Shown here: positions 7,712 through 14,464 of the stretch, one piece after another | Numbering within the stretch: position 1 is the first letter of the stretch | Layout of the letters: each line of letters opens with the position of its first letter | DNA from: Sneathiella sp. | GTDB taxonomy: Bacteria > Pseudomonadota > Alphaproteobacteria > Sneathiellales > Sneathiellaceae | Direction: 5' to 3' | DNA: 20,162 nucleotides | NCBI GenBank assembly: GCA_002732675.1 | Contig: NVRR01000030.1 | Coordinates: 1 to 20,162 of the forward strand | Program-made: the position numbers and the translations under genes | The notes under the pieces: generated by a model | Told to the model about the DNA's origin: nothing | The model's database searches: none | Seen by the model: only the letters and a program-made list of their open reading frames with translations

Positions 7712-9880
7712 ATGCAATCAGAGAACAAAACTGAAACATCGGGACTGGAAGAGGCTTCCGCAGCCTTTATTCCCCATCGTCCTGTGCGGCCGGAGAAATC
7801 GCAGGGCGGTATCGCCTTTGAAGTCGTATCGGAATTTGAACCAGCCGGAGACCAACCTGAAGCCATCAAGGATTTGGTCCGCAGTATTCGCCAGCACGAA
7901 AAAGATCAGGTTTTGCTGGGTGTAACCGGATCGGGCAAGACCTTCACCATGGCCAAGGTCATCGAAGAAGTACAACGCCCGACGCTTATTCTGGCTCATA
8001 ACAAGACCCTCGCGGCGCAGCTATACGGCGAGATGAAGGCCTTCTTCCCTAATAACGCCGTGGAATATTTTGTCTCCTACTACGACTATTACCAGCCCGA
8101 AGCCTATGTCGCGCGCACCGATACCTATATTGAAAAAGACGCATCGGTAAACGAGCAGATCGACCGCCTCCGGCATTCGGCGACGCGAGCGTTGCTGGAG
8201 CGAGATGACGTCATCATCGTCGCCTCCGTCTCCTGCATCTACGGTATCGGCTCGGTTGAGACCTATAGCGAGATGACCATCGATCTCAAAGTCGGTGAGA
8301 GTTTTAACCGGCAGGATCTATTGCGCCGCCTTATTGAAATACAGTATCGACGCAACGACGCCAGCTTTACCCGTGGCACCTTCCGGGTGCGCGGCGATAC
8401 TGTTGAAGTCTTCCCGGCCCATCTGGAAGACCGCGCCTGGAGTTTGTCCTTATTCGGCGACGAACTTGAGACCATCACTGAATTTGATCCGCTTACCGGC
8501 GAAAAAACCGGAAAGCTTGACCGGATCCGTATCTATGCCAACAGTCATTATGTGACGCCCAAGCCCACCCTGAAACAGGCGCAGGAGAAAATCAAAATCG
8601 AGCTGAAATCGCGGCTTGAGGAATTTGAGCTCCAGAATAAGCTACTGGAAGGCCAGCGCCTGGAACAGCGGACCATGTTTGATCTGGAGATGATGGAGGC
8701 GACAGGTGCCTGCGCCGGGATTGAAAACTATTCCCGCTATCTGTCAGGGCGTGGCCCCGGTGAGCCACCCCCGACGTTATTCGAATACCTTCCCGATAAT
8801 GCCATATTGATGGTCGATGAAAGCCATGTGTCCGTGAGCCAGATTGGTGCCATGTATAAGGGTGACTTCCGGCGTAAGACCACCTTGTCCGATTATGGTT
8901 TTCGCCTGCCGTCCTGTTTGGATAACCGCCCGCTTAAATTCGAAGAATGGGAAATGATGCGGCCACAGACGATTTTTGTCTCGGCGACCCCCGGCCCCTG
9001 GGAGTTAGGGCGCACGGGTGGCGCCTTTGTCGAGCAAGTCATCCGGCCGACGGGACTTACTGATCCCGACTGCATTATCCGCCCGGTACAAACCCAGGTC
9101 GATGATCTGATGCGCGAGTGCAAGCTCTGCGCCGCCAAGGGAGAACGGGTACTGGTTACAACCCTGACCAAGAAAATGGCCGAAGACCTTACCGAATATT
9201 TCCACGAGAACGGCATCAAGGTGCGTTATCTGCATTCCGATATTGATACACTGGAACGTATCGAAATCATTCGGGATCTCCGTCTTGGCACCTTCGATGT
9301 GCTGGTCGGCATCAATTTGCTGCGCGAAGGGCTAGATATTCCCGAATGCGCACTGGTGGCCATATTGGATGCAGACAAGGAGGGCTTCCTGCGCTCGTCT
9401 ACGTCGCTGATCCAGACCATTGGCCGCGCCGCTCGCCATATCGATGGCCGAGTCATCCTCTACGCTGACAAGATCACGAAAAGCATGCAGTTCGCTCTGG
9501 ATGAAACCAAGCGCCGGAAGGAAAAGCAGGAGGAGTTTAATGCCACCCACGGCATCACCCCCATGTCAATCAGCAAGAATATCAACGACGTCATGCAAAG
9601 CGTTTATGATCAGGACCACGATAATACCGGGCTGGGACTTGAAGACGCCACTCATATGACCGGCCATAATTTGACCGCCCATATCGAAGGTCTTGAGAAA
9701 AAAATGAAAGCCGCTGCAGCAGATCTTGAATTTGAAGAAGCCGCCAGATTGCGCGATGAAGTCAAGAAGCTGCAGGATCGCGAACTTGGCATTGGCGGGC
9801 CGAGAACGGGCCGACCACAAGGCCGCTCCAGCAAAGGGCGCGCCGGTAACGCTCATGTTCTGGGTGGCCGCTCGCGTTAA
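7712..9880 (+). CDS. uvrB: UvrB, excinuclease ABC subunit B
   Basis: DNA damage-recognition helicase-like subunit of nucleotide excision repair; UvrA loads it and it recruits UvrC. From the ATG at 7712 it has 722 residues against about 670 in E. coli. The extra length is a roughly 35-residue N-terminal tail before the conserved [17 protein letters not shown], plus a basic Gly/Arg-rich C-terminus. Walker A is GVTGSGKT (70-77), the damage-probing beta-hairpin is [10 protein letters not shown] (122-131), DESH and QTIGRAARH helicase motifs follow, and the C-terminal UVR domain ([16 protein letters not shown]) binds UvrC. Starts at 7625 (TTG) or 7676 (ATG) are also open, but they fall before or inside a terminator hairpin and have no better ribosome site. 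It converges with modA, separated by 17 bp. Confidence 0.96.
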   Translation: MQSENKTETSGLEEASAAFIPHRPVRPEKSQGGIAFEVVSEFEPAGDQPEAIKDLVRSIRQHEKDQVLLGVTGSGKTFTMAKVIEEVQRPTLILAHNKTLAAQLYGEMKAFFPNNAVEYFVSYYDYYQPEAYVARTDTYIEKDASVNEQIDRLRHSATRALLERDDVIIVASVSCIYGIGSVETYSEMTIDLKVGESFNRQDLLRRLIEIQYRRNDASFTRGTFRVRGDTVEVFPAHLEDRAWSLSLFGDELETITEFDPLTGEKTGKLDRIRIYANSHYVTPKPTLKQAQEKIKIELKSRLEEFELQNKLLEGQRLEQRTMFDLEMMEATGACAGIENYSRYLSGRGPGEPPPTLFEYLPDNAILMVDESHVSVSQIGAMYKGDFRRKTTLSDYGFRLPSCLDNRPLKFEEWEMMRPQTIFVSATPGPWELGRTGGAFVEQVIRPTGLTDPDCIIRPVQTQVDDLMRECKLCAAKGERVLVTTLTKKMAEDLTEYFHENGIKVRYLHSDIDTLERIEIIRDLRLGTFDVLVGINLLREGLDIPECALVAILDADKEGFLRSSTSLIQTIGRAARHIDGRVILYADKITKSMQFALDETKRRKEKQEEFNATHGITPMSISKNINDVMQSVYDQDHDNTGLGLEDATHMTGHNLTAHIEGLEKKMKAAAADLEFEEAARLRDEVKKLQDRELGIGGPRTGRPQGRSSKGRAGNAHVLGGRSR

Positions 9881-9897
9881 GGTCCATCCTCAAAATT

Positions 9898-10692
9898 TTA
9901 TCCGCTAGGTGGAATAAACCCAAAGCGCGCGAATATTGCCTGACCTTCCGCAGATCTCACAAAGTCATAGAATTGCCGGGCGGCATGACCATCATACTCT
10001 TTGACAATTGCCATGCCATAGACGATTTCAGGATGGGCCGTTGTCGGGATGACTGCTGCAGACTTCAGCTTATCGCTCGCCTTGACATCAGTCGCATAGA
10101 CAATTGCCGCGGACACTTCCCCCCGTTCCGCCAGTGTCATCACCGCGCGGACATTGGGCATTTGAACATAGCTGTCTTTGACGGACGCCCATAGGCCCAA
10201 GGATTGCAAAGCCGCCTTGGTATACATGCCCACGGGCACATGATCGGGATTGCCAATGGCAAGGTAGCCCCCGTTCAAAAAAGAGGGCAGGTCTCGCAAC
10301 GTACCGAGCGCTCCCGCGTCAGCGCTTTTCGGGACGGCAACAACCAGACTGTTTGAGGCAACCTGCGCCAGACTTTCAGGCTTCAACAAACCCCGCTCCA
10401 TTAAAAACTCCAGCCAGAACCGATTAGCCGAAATGAATATATTAGCGGGGGCGCCCTGCTCAATCTGCTTTGCCAACACTGAACTACTGGCAAAGGACGC
10501 AATGACCGAAATACCAGTGCGTTTTTCAAATTCTTGAGACAGGGAATTCACGACATCCGTGGTGCTCGCAGCCGCAAAGACGACGATGTCATCCGCGGCC
10601 GCCTTCGACGCACCGACAAAAACGACAGCCGCGCATATTACAATGGCAACGAGGGTCAGCCTTACCCCCCTCAAAATACTGATGACAGCCAT
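9898..10692 (-). CDS. modA: ModA, molybdate ABC transporter substrate-binding protein
   Basis: Periplasmic binding protein that captures molybdate (or tungstate) for a ModBC transporter. From the ATG at 10692, preceded by a GGAG site, it has 264 residues, the normal ModA length. The frame stays open upstream, but that extension overlaps the divergent gene and lacks signal-peptide character. An N-terminal signal peptide is visible (hydrophobic core at about 12-30, likely cut after KAAA). The mature start VFAAASTTDVVNSL is the classic ModA opening with the oxyanion-binding serines. FASSSVLAKQIEQGAPANIF and the C-terminal FYDFVRSAEGQAIFARFGF are also family segments. No modB or modC lies beside it, so the permease genes must be elsewhere. 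Confidence 0.95.
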   Translation of the reverse strand: MAVISILRGVRLTLVAIVICAAVVFVGASKAAADDIVVFAAASTTDVVNSLSQEFEKRTGISVIASFASSSVLAKQIEQGAPANIFISANRFWLEFLMERGLLKPESLAQVASNSLVVAVPKSADAGALGTLRDLPSFLNGGYLAIGNPDHVPVGMYTKAALQSLGLWASVKDSYVQMPNVRAVMTLAERGEVSAAIVYATDVKASDKLKSAAVIPTTAHPEIVYGMAIVKEYDGHAARQFYDFVRSAEGQAIFARFGFIPPSG

Positions 10693-10694
10693 AA

Positions 10695-10722
10695 TTGCTC
10701 CAACATCGCAAATGAGTGTAAT
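10695..10722 (+). promoter_or_regulatory. Possible promoter for the TraB/GumN gene
   Basis: TTGCTC (10695-10700) and TGTAAT (10717-10722) are spaced by 16 bp in the 91-bp divergent spacer between modA and the TraB/GumN gene. The hexamers match consensus only partly (4/6 and 5/6), so support is moderate. The -35 hexamer lies just outside the modA start codon. Confidence 0.35.
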
Positions 10723-10783
10723 TGTCTGGCAATATGGTACTCTGCCTCCAAACAACCGTATTCGCAACAAGAGAAGTCTGGAT

Positions 10784-11713
10784 ATGCCACTGTTCCTAAA
10801 AGTCGCTTTTACCCTGACCGCGCTGTTTCTGCTTGCTCTGCCGCCATCTCTTTCCTCGGCCCGCACCGATGCCCCGCAAAATTGCGAATCCCGGCCTTTC
10901 GACCAAGGCCGCCTCTGGAAAGTCAGCCGCGAGGGCTCCCCGCCCAGCTATATTTTCGGCACCATGCATTCAAAAGATCCTCGGATCCTACAGCTACCCG
11001 GAATTATCATGCAGGCCTTCAACGCCAGTACCATTGCCGTTTTCGAAACTTCCTTGAAAGATGAAGATATTACGAAAAGCCAGGCGATGATGCTGCTCGC
11101 AAGGGATCAAAGCCTGAAATCCAAAATTGGGCCCGCTCGCTTTACCGCACTTGCCAAGATGGCCGCACCCTATGGCATGACGCCGGAGGTACTGGATCGG
11201 GTGAAAATCTGGGCCGCCGCCGCCCTTATCAGTCAGCCGCCGCCCTCTCGCCAAGGCGCTGCGCCACACATGAATCTTCTAGACAAGGAGCTGGAAAAAT
11301 CGGCCCGCCAGTCGCGAAAGCAAATTATCGCCCTTGAGACCAATCTGGAGCAGCTCGGTATTTTTGATCAGGTGCCGGAGGCCGTGCAACTGGAGTATCT
11401 TGATCAGAGCATGATCGAAAACCAGACCATTGATGAAGAGCTTGAAACAATTACCAGCTATTATCTCTCAGGGAACACCGGCTGGATTGCCTGCAACCTT
11501 GAAGAAACGTTAAAGACGGCAAGTGCTGGCCTGAACCGGTTAATGACGGACAAACTGATCAATGAGCGAAATCGGCGTATGGTCGATCGCATGTCGGCTG
11601 CTCTACAAAAAGGCAACGCATTTGTCGGGGTAGGCGCCTTGCATCTACCCGGGGACGCCGGGATCCTTTCCCTCCTGCAGGCGAGAGGATTTAAAGTCGA
11701 ACGAAAATATTAA
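10784..11713 (+). CDS. TraB/GumN family protein, exported
   Basis: This 309-residue protein belongs to the TraB/GumN family (related to the Tiki/TraB putative metalloprotease fold). The start at 10784 gives a clean signal peptide (MPLFLKVAFTLTALFLLALP, likely cut after SSA); a longer upstream frame runs over the divergent modA start and is rejected. Family motifs are the N-terminal YIFGTMHSKDP with GTMHS at 59-63, and the C-terminal FVGVGALHLPG followed by GILSLLQARGFKVE. The conserved histidines of GTMHS and GALH are proposed metal ligands. Expected location is periplasm or outer surface. The substrate is unknown, and the neighbours (modA, antiporter) do not clarify it. Confidence 0.88.
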   Translation: MPLFLKVAFTLTALFLLALPPSLSSARTDAPQNCESRPFDQGRLWKVSREGSPPSYIFGTMHSKDPRILQLPGIIMQAFNASTIAVFETSLKDEDITKSQAMMLLARDQSLKSKIGPARFTALAKMAAPYGMTPEVLDRVKIWAAAALISQPPPSRQGAAPHMNLLDKELEKSARQSRKQIIALETNLEQLGIFDQVPEAVQLEYLDQSMIENQTIDEELETITSYYLSGNTGWIACNLEETLKTASAGLNRLMTDKLINERNRRMVDRMSAALQKGNAFVGVGALHLPGDAGILSLLQARGFKVERKY

Positions 11714-11792
11714 TCACTGGCTTTCGCATTCGCACCCTTGCATATCCGATACAGACCCGGCCATTCGCGATATTTTTATTTGGATTTACTCT

Positions 11793-11822
11793 TTTACTAC
11801 TCTCTTCCCATGTCTATATAAC
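11793..11822 (+). promoter_or_regulatory. Possible promoter for the antiporter-pteridine reductase-folB unit
   Basis: TTTACT (11793-11798) with TATATA (11815-11820, 16-bp spacing) or TATAAC (11817-11822, 18-bp spacing) lies in the 194-bp gap before the antiporter. The predicted start near 11828 places the CTAGCAC palindrome in the early transcribed region. The -35 match is moderate. Confidence 0.35.
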
Positions 11823-11841
11823 AACAATCCAAAACCGAGGG

Positions 11842-11856
11842 CTAGCACGGTGCTAG
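11842..11856. promoter_or_regulatory. 15-bp perfect palindrome CTAGCAC-G-GTGCTAG
   Basis: Seven-base arms flank a single central G, 51 bp upstream of the antiporter ATG and about 20 bp past the candidate -10. The symmetry and placement fit a repressor operator. There is no T-run, and a one-base loop cannot form a stable hairpin, so a DNA-binding site is more likely than a terminator. Confidence 0.45.
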
Positions 11857-11907
11857 AAATGGCGGAGTGAACGTGACACAAATGAACTTCCCGGGTGTTT
11901 ACGCTTA

Positions 11908-12882
11908 ATGATGTATCTACAGGTAGCCGCCGGCTTGGTAATTCTGCTGGTATGCGGCGAGTTGTTAGTCCGCGGCGCCGTCGCAATGGCGGAGCGTGTT
12001 GGCATCTCCAAGCTTCTCATCGGTTTTACCGTTGTTGCCTTTGGCACCTCTGCGCCCGAGCTTGTCGTCTGTATTGAAGCCGCGCTTGACGGGGTTCCCG
12101 GCATTGCTTTTGGCAATGTTGTCGGCAGTAATATTGCCAACGTGCTACTGGTATTGGGCGTGCCGGCGCTGATCTACCCACTTGTCTGCGATACACAGTC
12201 CGCGCTTCGTGACAGTCTGGTCATGGTCGCCGGCACCGTCCTGTTTATGGTTCTATCCTGGCAAGGGATTATCGAGTTCTGGCAGGGCGCTATCCTTCTC
12301 ACGGTGCTGATTGCCGTGATCCTCAGATCTTATTACCGGGCCCGCAAAGAAGGCGGTGAAGGGGCCGAGGAGGCGCTCGAAGAATATGAACAGAATATGC
12401 CGAAGAATTTATGGATAAGCGTCCTGTTTATTCTGGCAGGCCTTATCGGGCTGGTTCTTGGGTCACGTCTGCTTGTGGACGGCGCGGTGAATATTGCTGT
12501 TGTCGCCGGCGTTTCCGACGAAATTATCGGCCTTACTTTGGTTGCCCTCGGCACGTCCCTCCCTGAACTGGCGACGTCGATTATTGCGGCTTTTCGGCGC
12601 CATGGGGATGTGGCAATTGGCAATGTTCTGGGGTCAAATCTGTTTAATATTACCGGCATTATTGGTGTTACCGCGATGATAGAGCCCCTCAGCGCTCCAA
12701 TGCAGGTTCTGCATTTTGACATGTGGATCATGCTATTTGTATCGTTGATCATGATCCCGATTTTCATCGCGAAGAAACCCATCGGCCGCGTTCTTGGGGG
12801 CGTTTTTTGCGTCGCTTATGTCGCCTATATTACCACCCAGTTCTATGGTATGTCTGGCATTCATACCGCTTCACTTTATTAG
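11908..12882 (+). CDS. Calcium/sodium antiporter (CaCA family, YrbG-like)
   Basis: This 324-residue inner-membrane cation exchanger swaps Ca2+ for Na+ or H+. About ten hydrophobic segments and the two inverted alpha-repeats are visible: GTSAPE (46-51) with GNVVGSN (69-75), and GTSLPE (215-220) with GNVLGSN (238-244). The glutamates of GTSAPE and GTSLPE are the ion-binding residues in this family. An acidic cytoplasmic loop (about 145-165, rich in Glu) separates the halves. Two adjacent ATGs (11908 and 11911) are possible starts, and neither has a good ribosome site. The next gene begins 8 nt after the stop, suggesting co-transcription with the pteridine genes. Confidence 0.93.
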   Translation: MMYLQVAAGLVILLVCGELLVRGAVAMAERVGISKLLIGFTVVAFGTSAPELVVCIEAALDGVPGIAFGNVVGSNIANVLLVLGVPALIYPLVCDTQSALRDSLVMVAGTVLFMVLSWQGIIEFWQGAILLTVLIAVILRSYYRARKEGGEGAEEALEEYEQNMPKNLWISVLFILAGLIGLVLGSRLLVDGAVNIAVVAGVSDEIIGLTLVALGTSLPELATSIIAAFRRHGDVAIGNVLGSNLFNITGIIGVTAMIEPLSAPMQVLHFDMWIMLFVSLIMIPIFIAKKPIGRVLGGVFCVAYVAYITTQFYGMSGIHTASLY

Positions 12883-12890
12883 GCCTTAGC

Positions 12891-13646
12891 GTGTCAGAAA
12901 AAAATATCCTCATTACCGGCGCAGCGCGGCGCATCGGGCGCACCTTGGCTCTTTGCTTTGCCAAGGCCGGGTGGAATATTGCGCTGCATTATGGGACATC
13001 CCATGATGACGCTGCCTCGCTGGCAGATGAAATAGCTGCCTTGGGTGTCAAAACGGCGCTCGTCCCCGCAGATTTGATGGATGCGGAGGCTGTACAGAAA
13101 ATAGTCCCGGCTGCTGTCGCCGCTCTCGGGCCGCTTCATTGTCTCATAAATAACGCGGCCTTTTTTGAATGGGACGATATTCATACGGTGACAGCCGACA
13201 GCTTCTCGGCGCATCTGAACGTTAATCTGCAGGCACCGCTTCTGCTCAGCCAATCTTTTGCCCGTCAGGTACCGAAAGGCACCCAGGGGAATATAATCAA
13301 TATTGTTGACCAACGTGTCTTCAATCTCGGGCCGGAATTTCTATCTTATACATTGAGTAAGTCCGGTTTATGGACGTTGACACAGACGTTAGCCATGGCA
13401 CTGGCGCCTGCTGTCCGGGTGAATGCGATCGGCCCCGGGCCAACCCTGGCCAATACGCGACAAACAGCGGCGCAATTCAGGCAGCAGCAGCAATCTGTGC
13501 CCCTAGGATATGGTCCTACAGCCGACGAAATTGCCAGTGCCGCGCTTTTTATTCTACAGGCACGCTCGATGACCGGAGAATTTATCGCCCTCGATGGCGG
13601 CCAACACCTGCCCATCATCGGAAAAGGAGAGGACGTGCATGAATAA
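12891..13646 (+). CDS. Pteridine reductase-like SDR (PTR1/FolM type)
   Basis: This 251-residue short-chain dehydrogenase starts at a GTG (12891), chosen because it sits 8 nt past the antiporter stop and gives the normal SDR beginning directly before ILITGAARRIG. That cofactor motif has the TGxxxRxG form of NADPH-dependent pteridine reductases instead of the usual TGxxxGxG. The catalytic residues also fit PTR1: D140 in NIVDQRV replaces the usual Ser, followed 13 residues later by Y153 and then K157 (YTLSK). These spacings match the Asp-Tyr-Lys set known for Leishmania PTR1. Its 3' end overlaps folB by 8 nt, so a pterin/folate role (reduction of dihydrofolate, dihydrobiopterin or dihydromonapterin) is likely. 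The exact substrate is not determined. Confidence 0.88.
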   Translation: MSEKNILITGAARRIGRTLALCFAKAGWNIALHYGTSHDDAASLADEIAALGVKTALVPADLMDAEAVQKIVPAAVAALGPLHCLINNAAFFEWDDIHTVTADSFSAHLNVNLQAPLLLSQSFARQVPKGTQGNIINIVDQRVFNLGPEFLSYTLSKSGLWTLTQTLAMALAPAVRVNAIGPGPTLANTRQTAAQFRQQQQSVPLGYGPTADEIASAALFILQARSMTGEFIALDGGQHLPIIGKGEDVHE

Positions 13647-14052
13647 GCCCGACACCATAAAGCTTCGCCCGTCATTCCGCATGACGCGCCCGGAGGAAAC
13701 CCATACGGTTTTCATCAAAGATCTTCTGATCGATATGCTGATCGGCGTCTACGCCCACGAAAAAACGACGCCGCAACCGGTTCGCCTCTCCATTGAGATG
13801 ACCGTTGCAGACAGCGATGTACCCGTGGCTGATGATTACCATAATGTTGTCTGCTATGAGACGATAGCAACTGCCGTCAAAAACATGGCCGCGGCGGAGC
13901 ATGTTAATCTGGTCGAAACCCTCGCCGAGAATGTGGCCGCGATCTGCCTTAACTATGAACGGGTTAGCCTGGTCAGGGTAAAAGTTGAAAAGCTCAATGC
14001 CGTCGAAAATACCACGAGCGTTGGCGTCGAAATCCTTCGAGGGAAGCCGTAA
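13639..14052 (+). CDS. folB: FolB-type dihydroneopterin aldolase
   Basis: The ATG at 13639 follows a GGAGAGGA ribosome site lying in the end of the preceding gene and overlaps it by 8 nt. The 137-residue product belongs to the T-fold DHNA family: after a roughly 25-residue tail come IKDLLIDMLIGVYAHEK, then PVRLSIEMTV, the YETI segment and AEHVNLVETLAENVA, ending in VKVEKLNAVE and VGVEILR. FolB cleaves 7,8-dihydroneopterin to 6-hydroxymethyl-7,8-dihydropterin and glycolaldehyde in folate synthesis; the related FolX epimerises the triphosphate. The K in VEKLNA fits the active-site lysine region. Pairing with a pteridine reductase-like SDR leaves open a FolX/FolM-like tetrahydromonapterin role. 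Confidence 0.9.
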   Translation: MNKPDTIKLRPSFRMTRPEETHTVFIKDLLIDMLIGVYAHEKTTPQPVRLSIEMTVADSDVPVADDYHNVVCYETIATAVKNMAAAEHVNLVETLAENVAAICLNYERVSLVRVKVEKLNAVENTTSVGVEILRGKP

Positions 14053-14464
14053 ATTTCGCTATTTAAATCCAAAATTTGCCTAAATTTGAAGATTTACACG
14101 TGCAGTTGTGCACAGTTGCAATGACTCGCCATTATCCAAATGCGAACTCGGAGAAAAATTCTAAAATTCTTAGAGGTGCCGTCTTGACTTTTAAAAGTCG
14201 TATGTAATTCAGATAGTTAGTAAATTGCCTAAAAATTAGGCATACCCGTCAAAGGCTAGGTTTCACATGACCTACAGGGTTATGTAGGCGACTTACCCCC
14301 AACCTTTTCCACAGGTTTAGTGGATAGTGTAAAAAAAGTGTAAAAATCCAAAATCGGCAAAAAAATAAATTCTCTAATGTTCTTTCTTTATAAGGGGGTT
14401 AGGATATTTTATTGACCATGCATTCAAATACCTTACGTAACCCTGAAGTCAAAAATCGATCTTT
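14053..14464. other. 412-bp AT-rich gene-free region with DnaA-box-like sites and inverted repeats
   Basis: No credible gene is seen between folB and uvrC, and the stretch is visibly more AT-rich than its surroundings. It holds TTGTGCACA (14106-14114), TTATCCAAA (14132-14140) and TTTTCCACA (14305-14313), each one base from the DnaA box TTATNCACA, plus a weaker reverse site (14319-14327). Two GTGTAAAAA copies spaced 11 bp apart (14327 and 14338) lead into an AT-rich run to about 14393. Inverted repeats are GACTTTT-AAAAGTC (14186-14199), GCCTAA-aaa-TTAGGC (14227-14241), TAGGT/ACCTA (14257-14274), CCTACA/TGTAGG (14271-14288) and AACCT/AGGTT (14301-14317). TTGCCTAAA occurs twice (14076 and 14225). 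It could be a replication origin, a regulatory leader or an unannotated RNA. Confidence 0.55.

Noticed and set aside
7723..7737. GAAC-N7-AAAC at the start of uvrB, close to the alphaproteobacterial LexA box GAAC-N7-GAAC
   Set aside because: One half-site is imperfect and it lies inside the coding region downstream of the preferred ATG, so it is too weak to call.
10559..10866. Longer upstream starts for both modA and the TraB/GumN gene, which would make them overlap head to head
   Set aside because: The shorter starts give proper signal peptides (and a ribosome site for modA), and the extensions look like non-coding translation.
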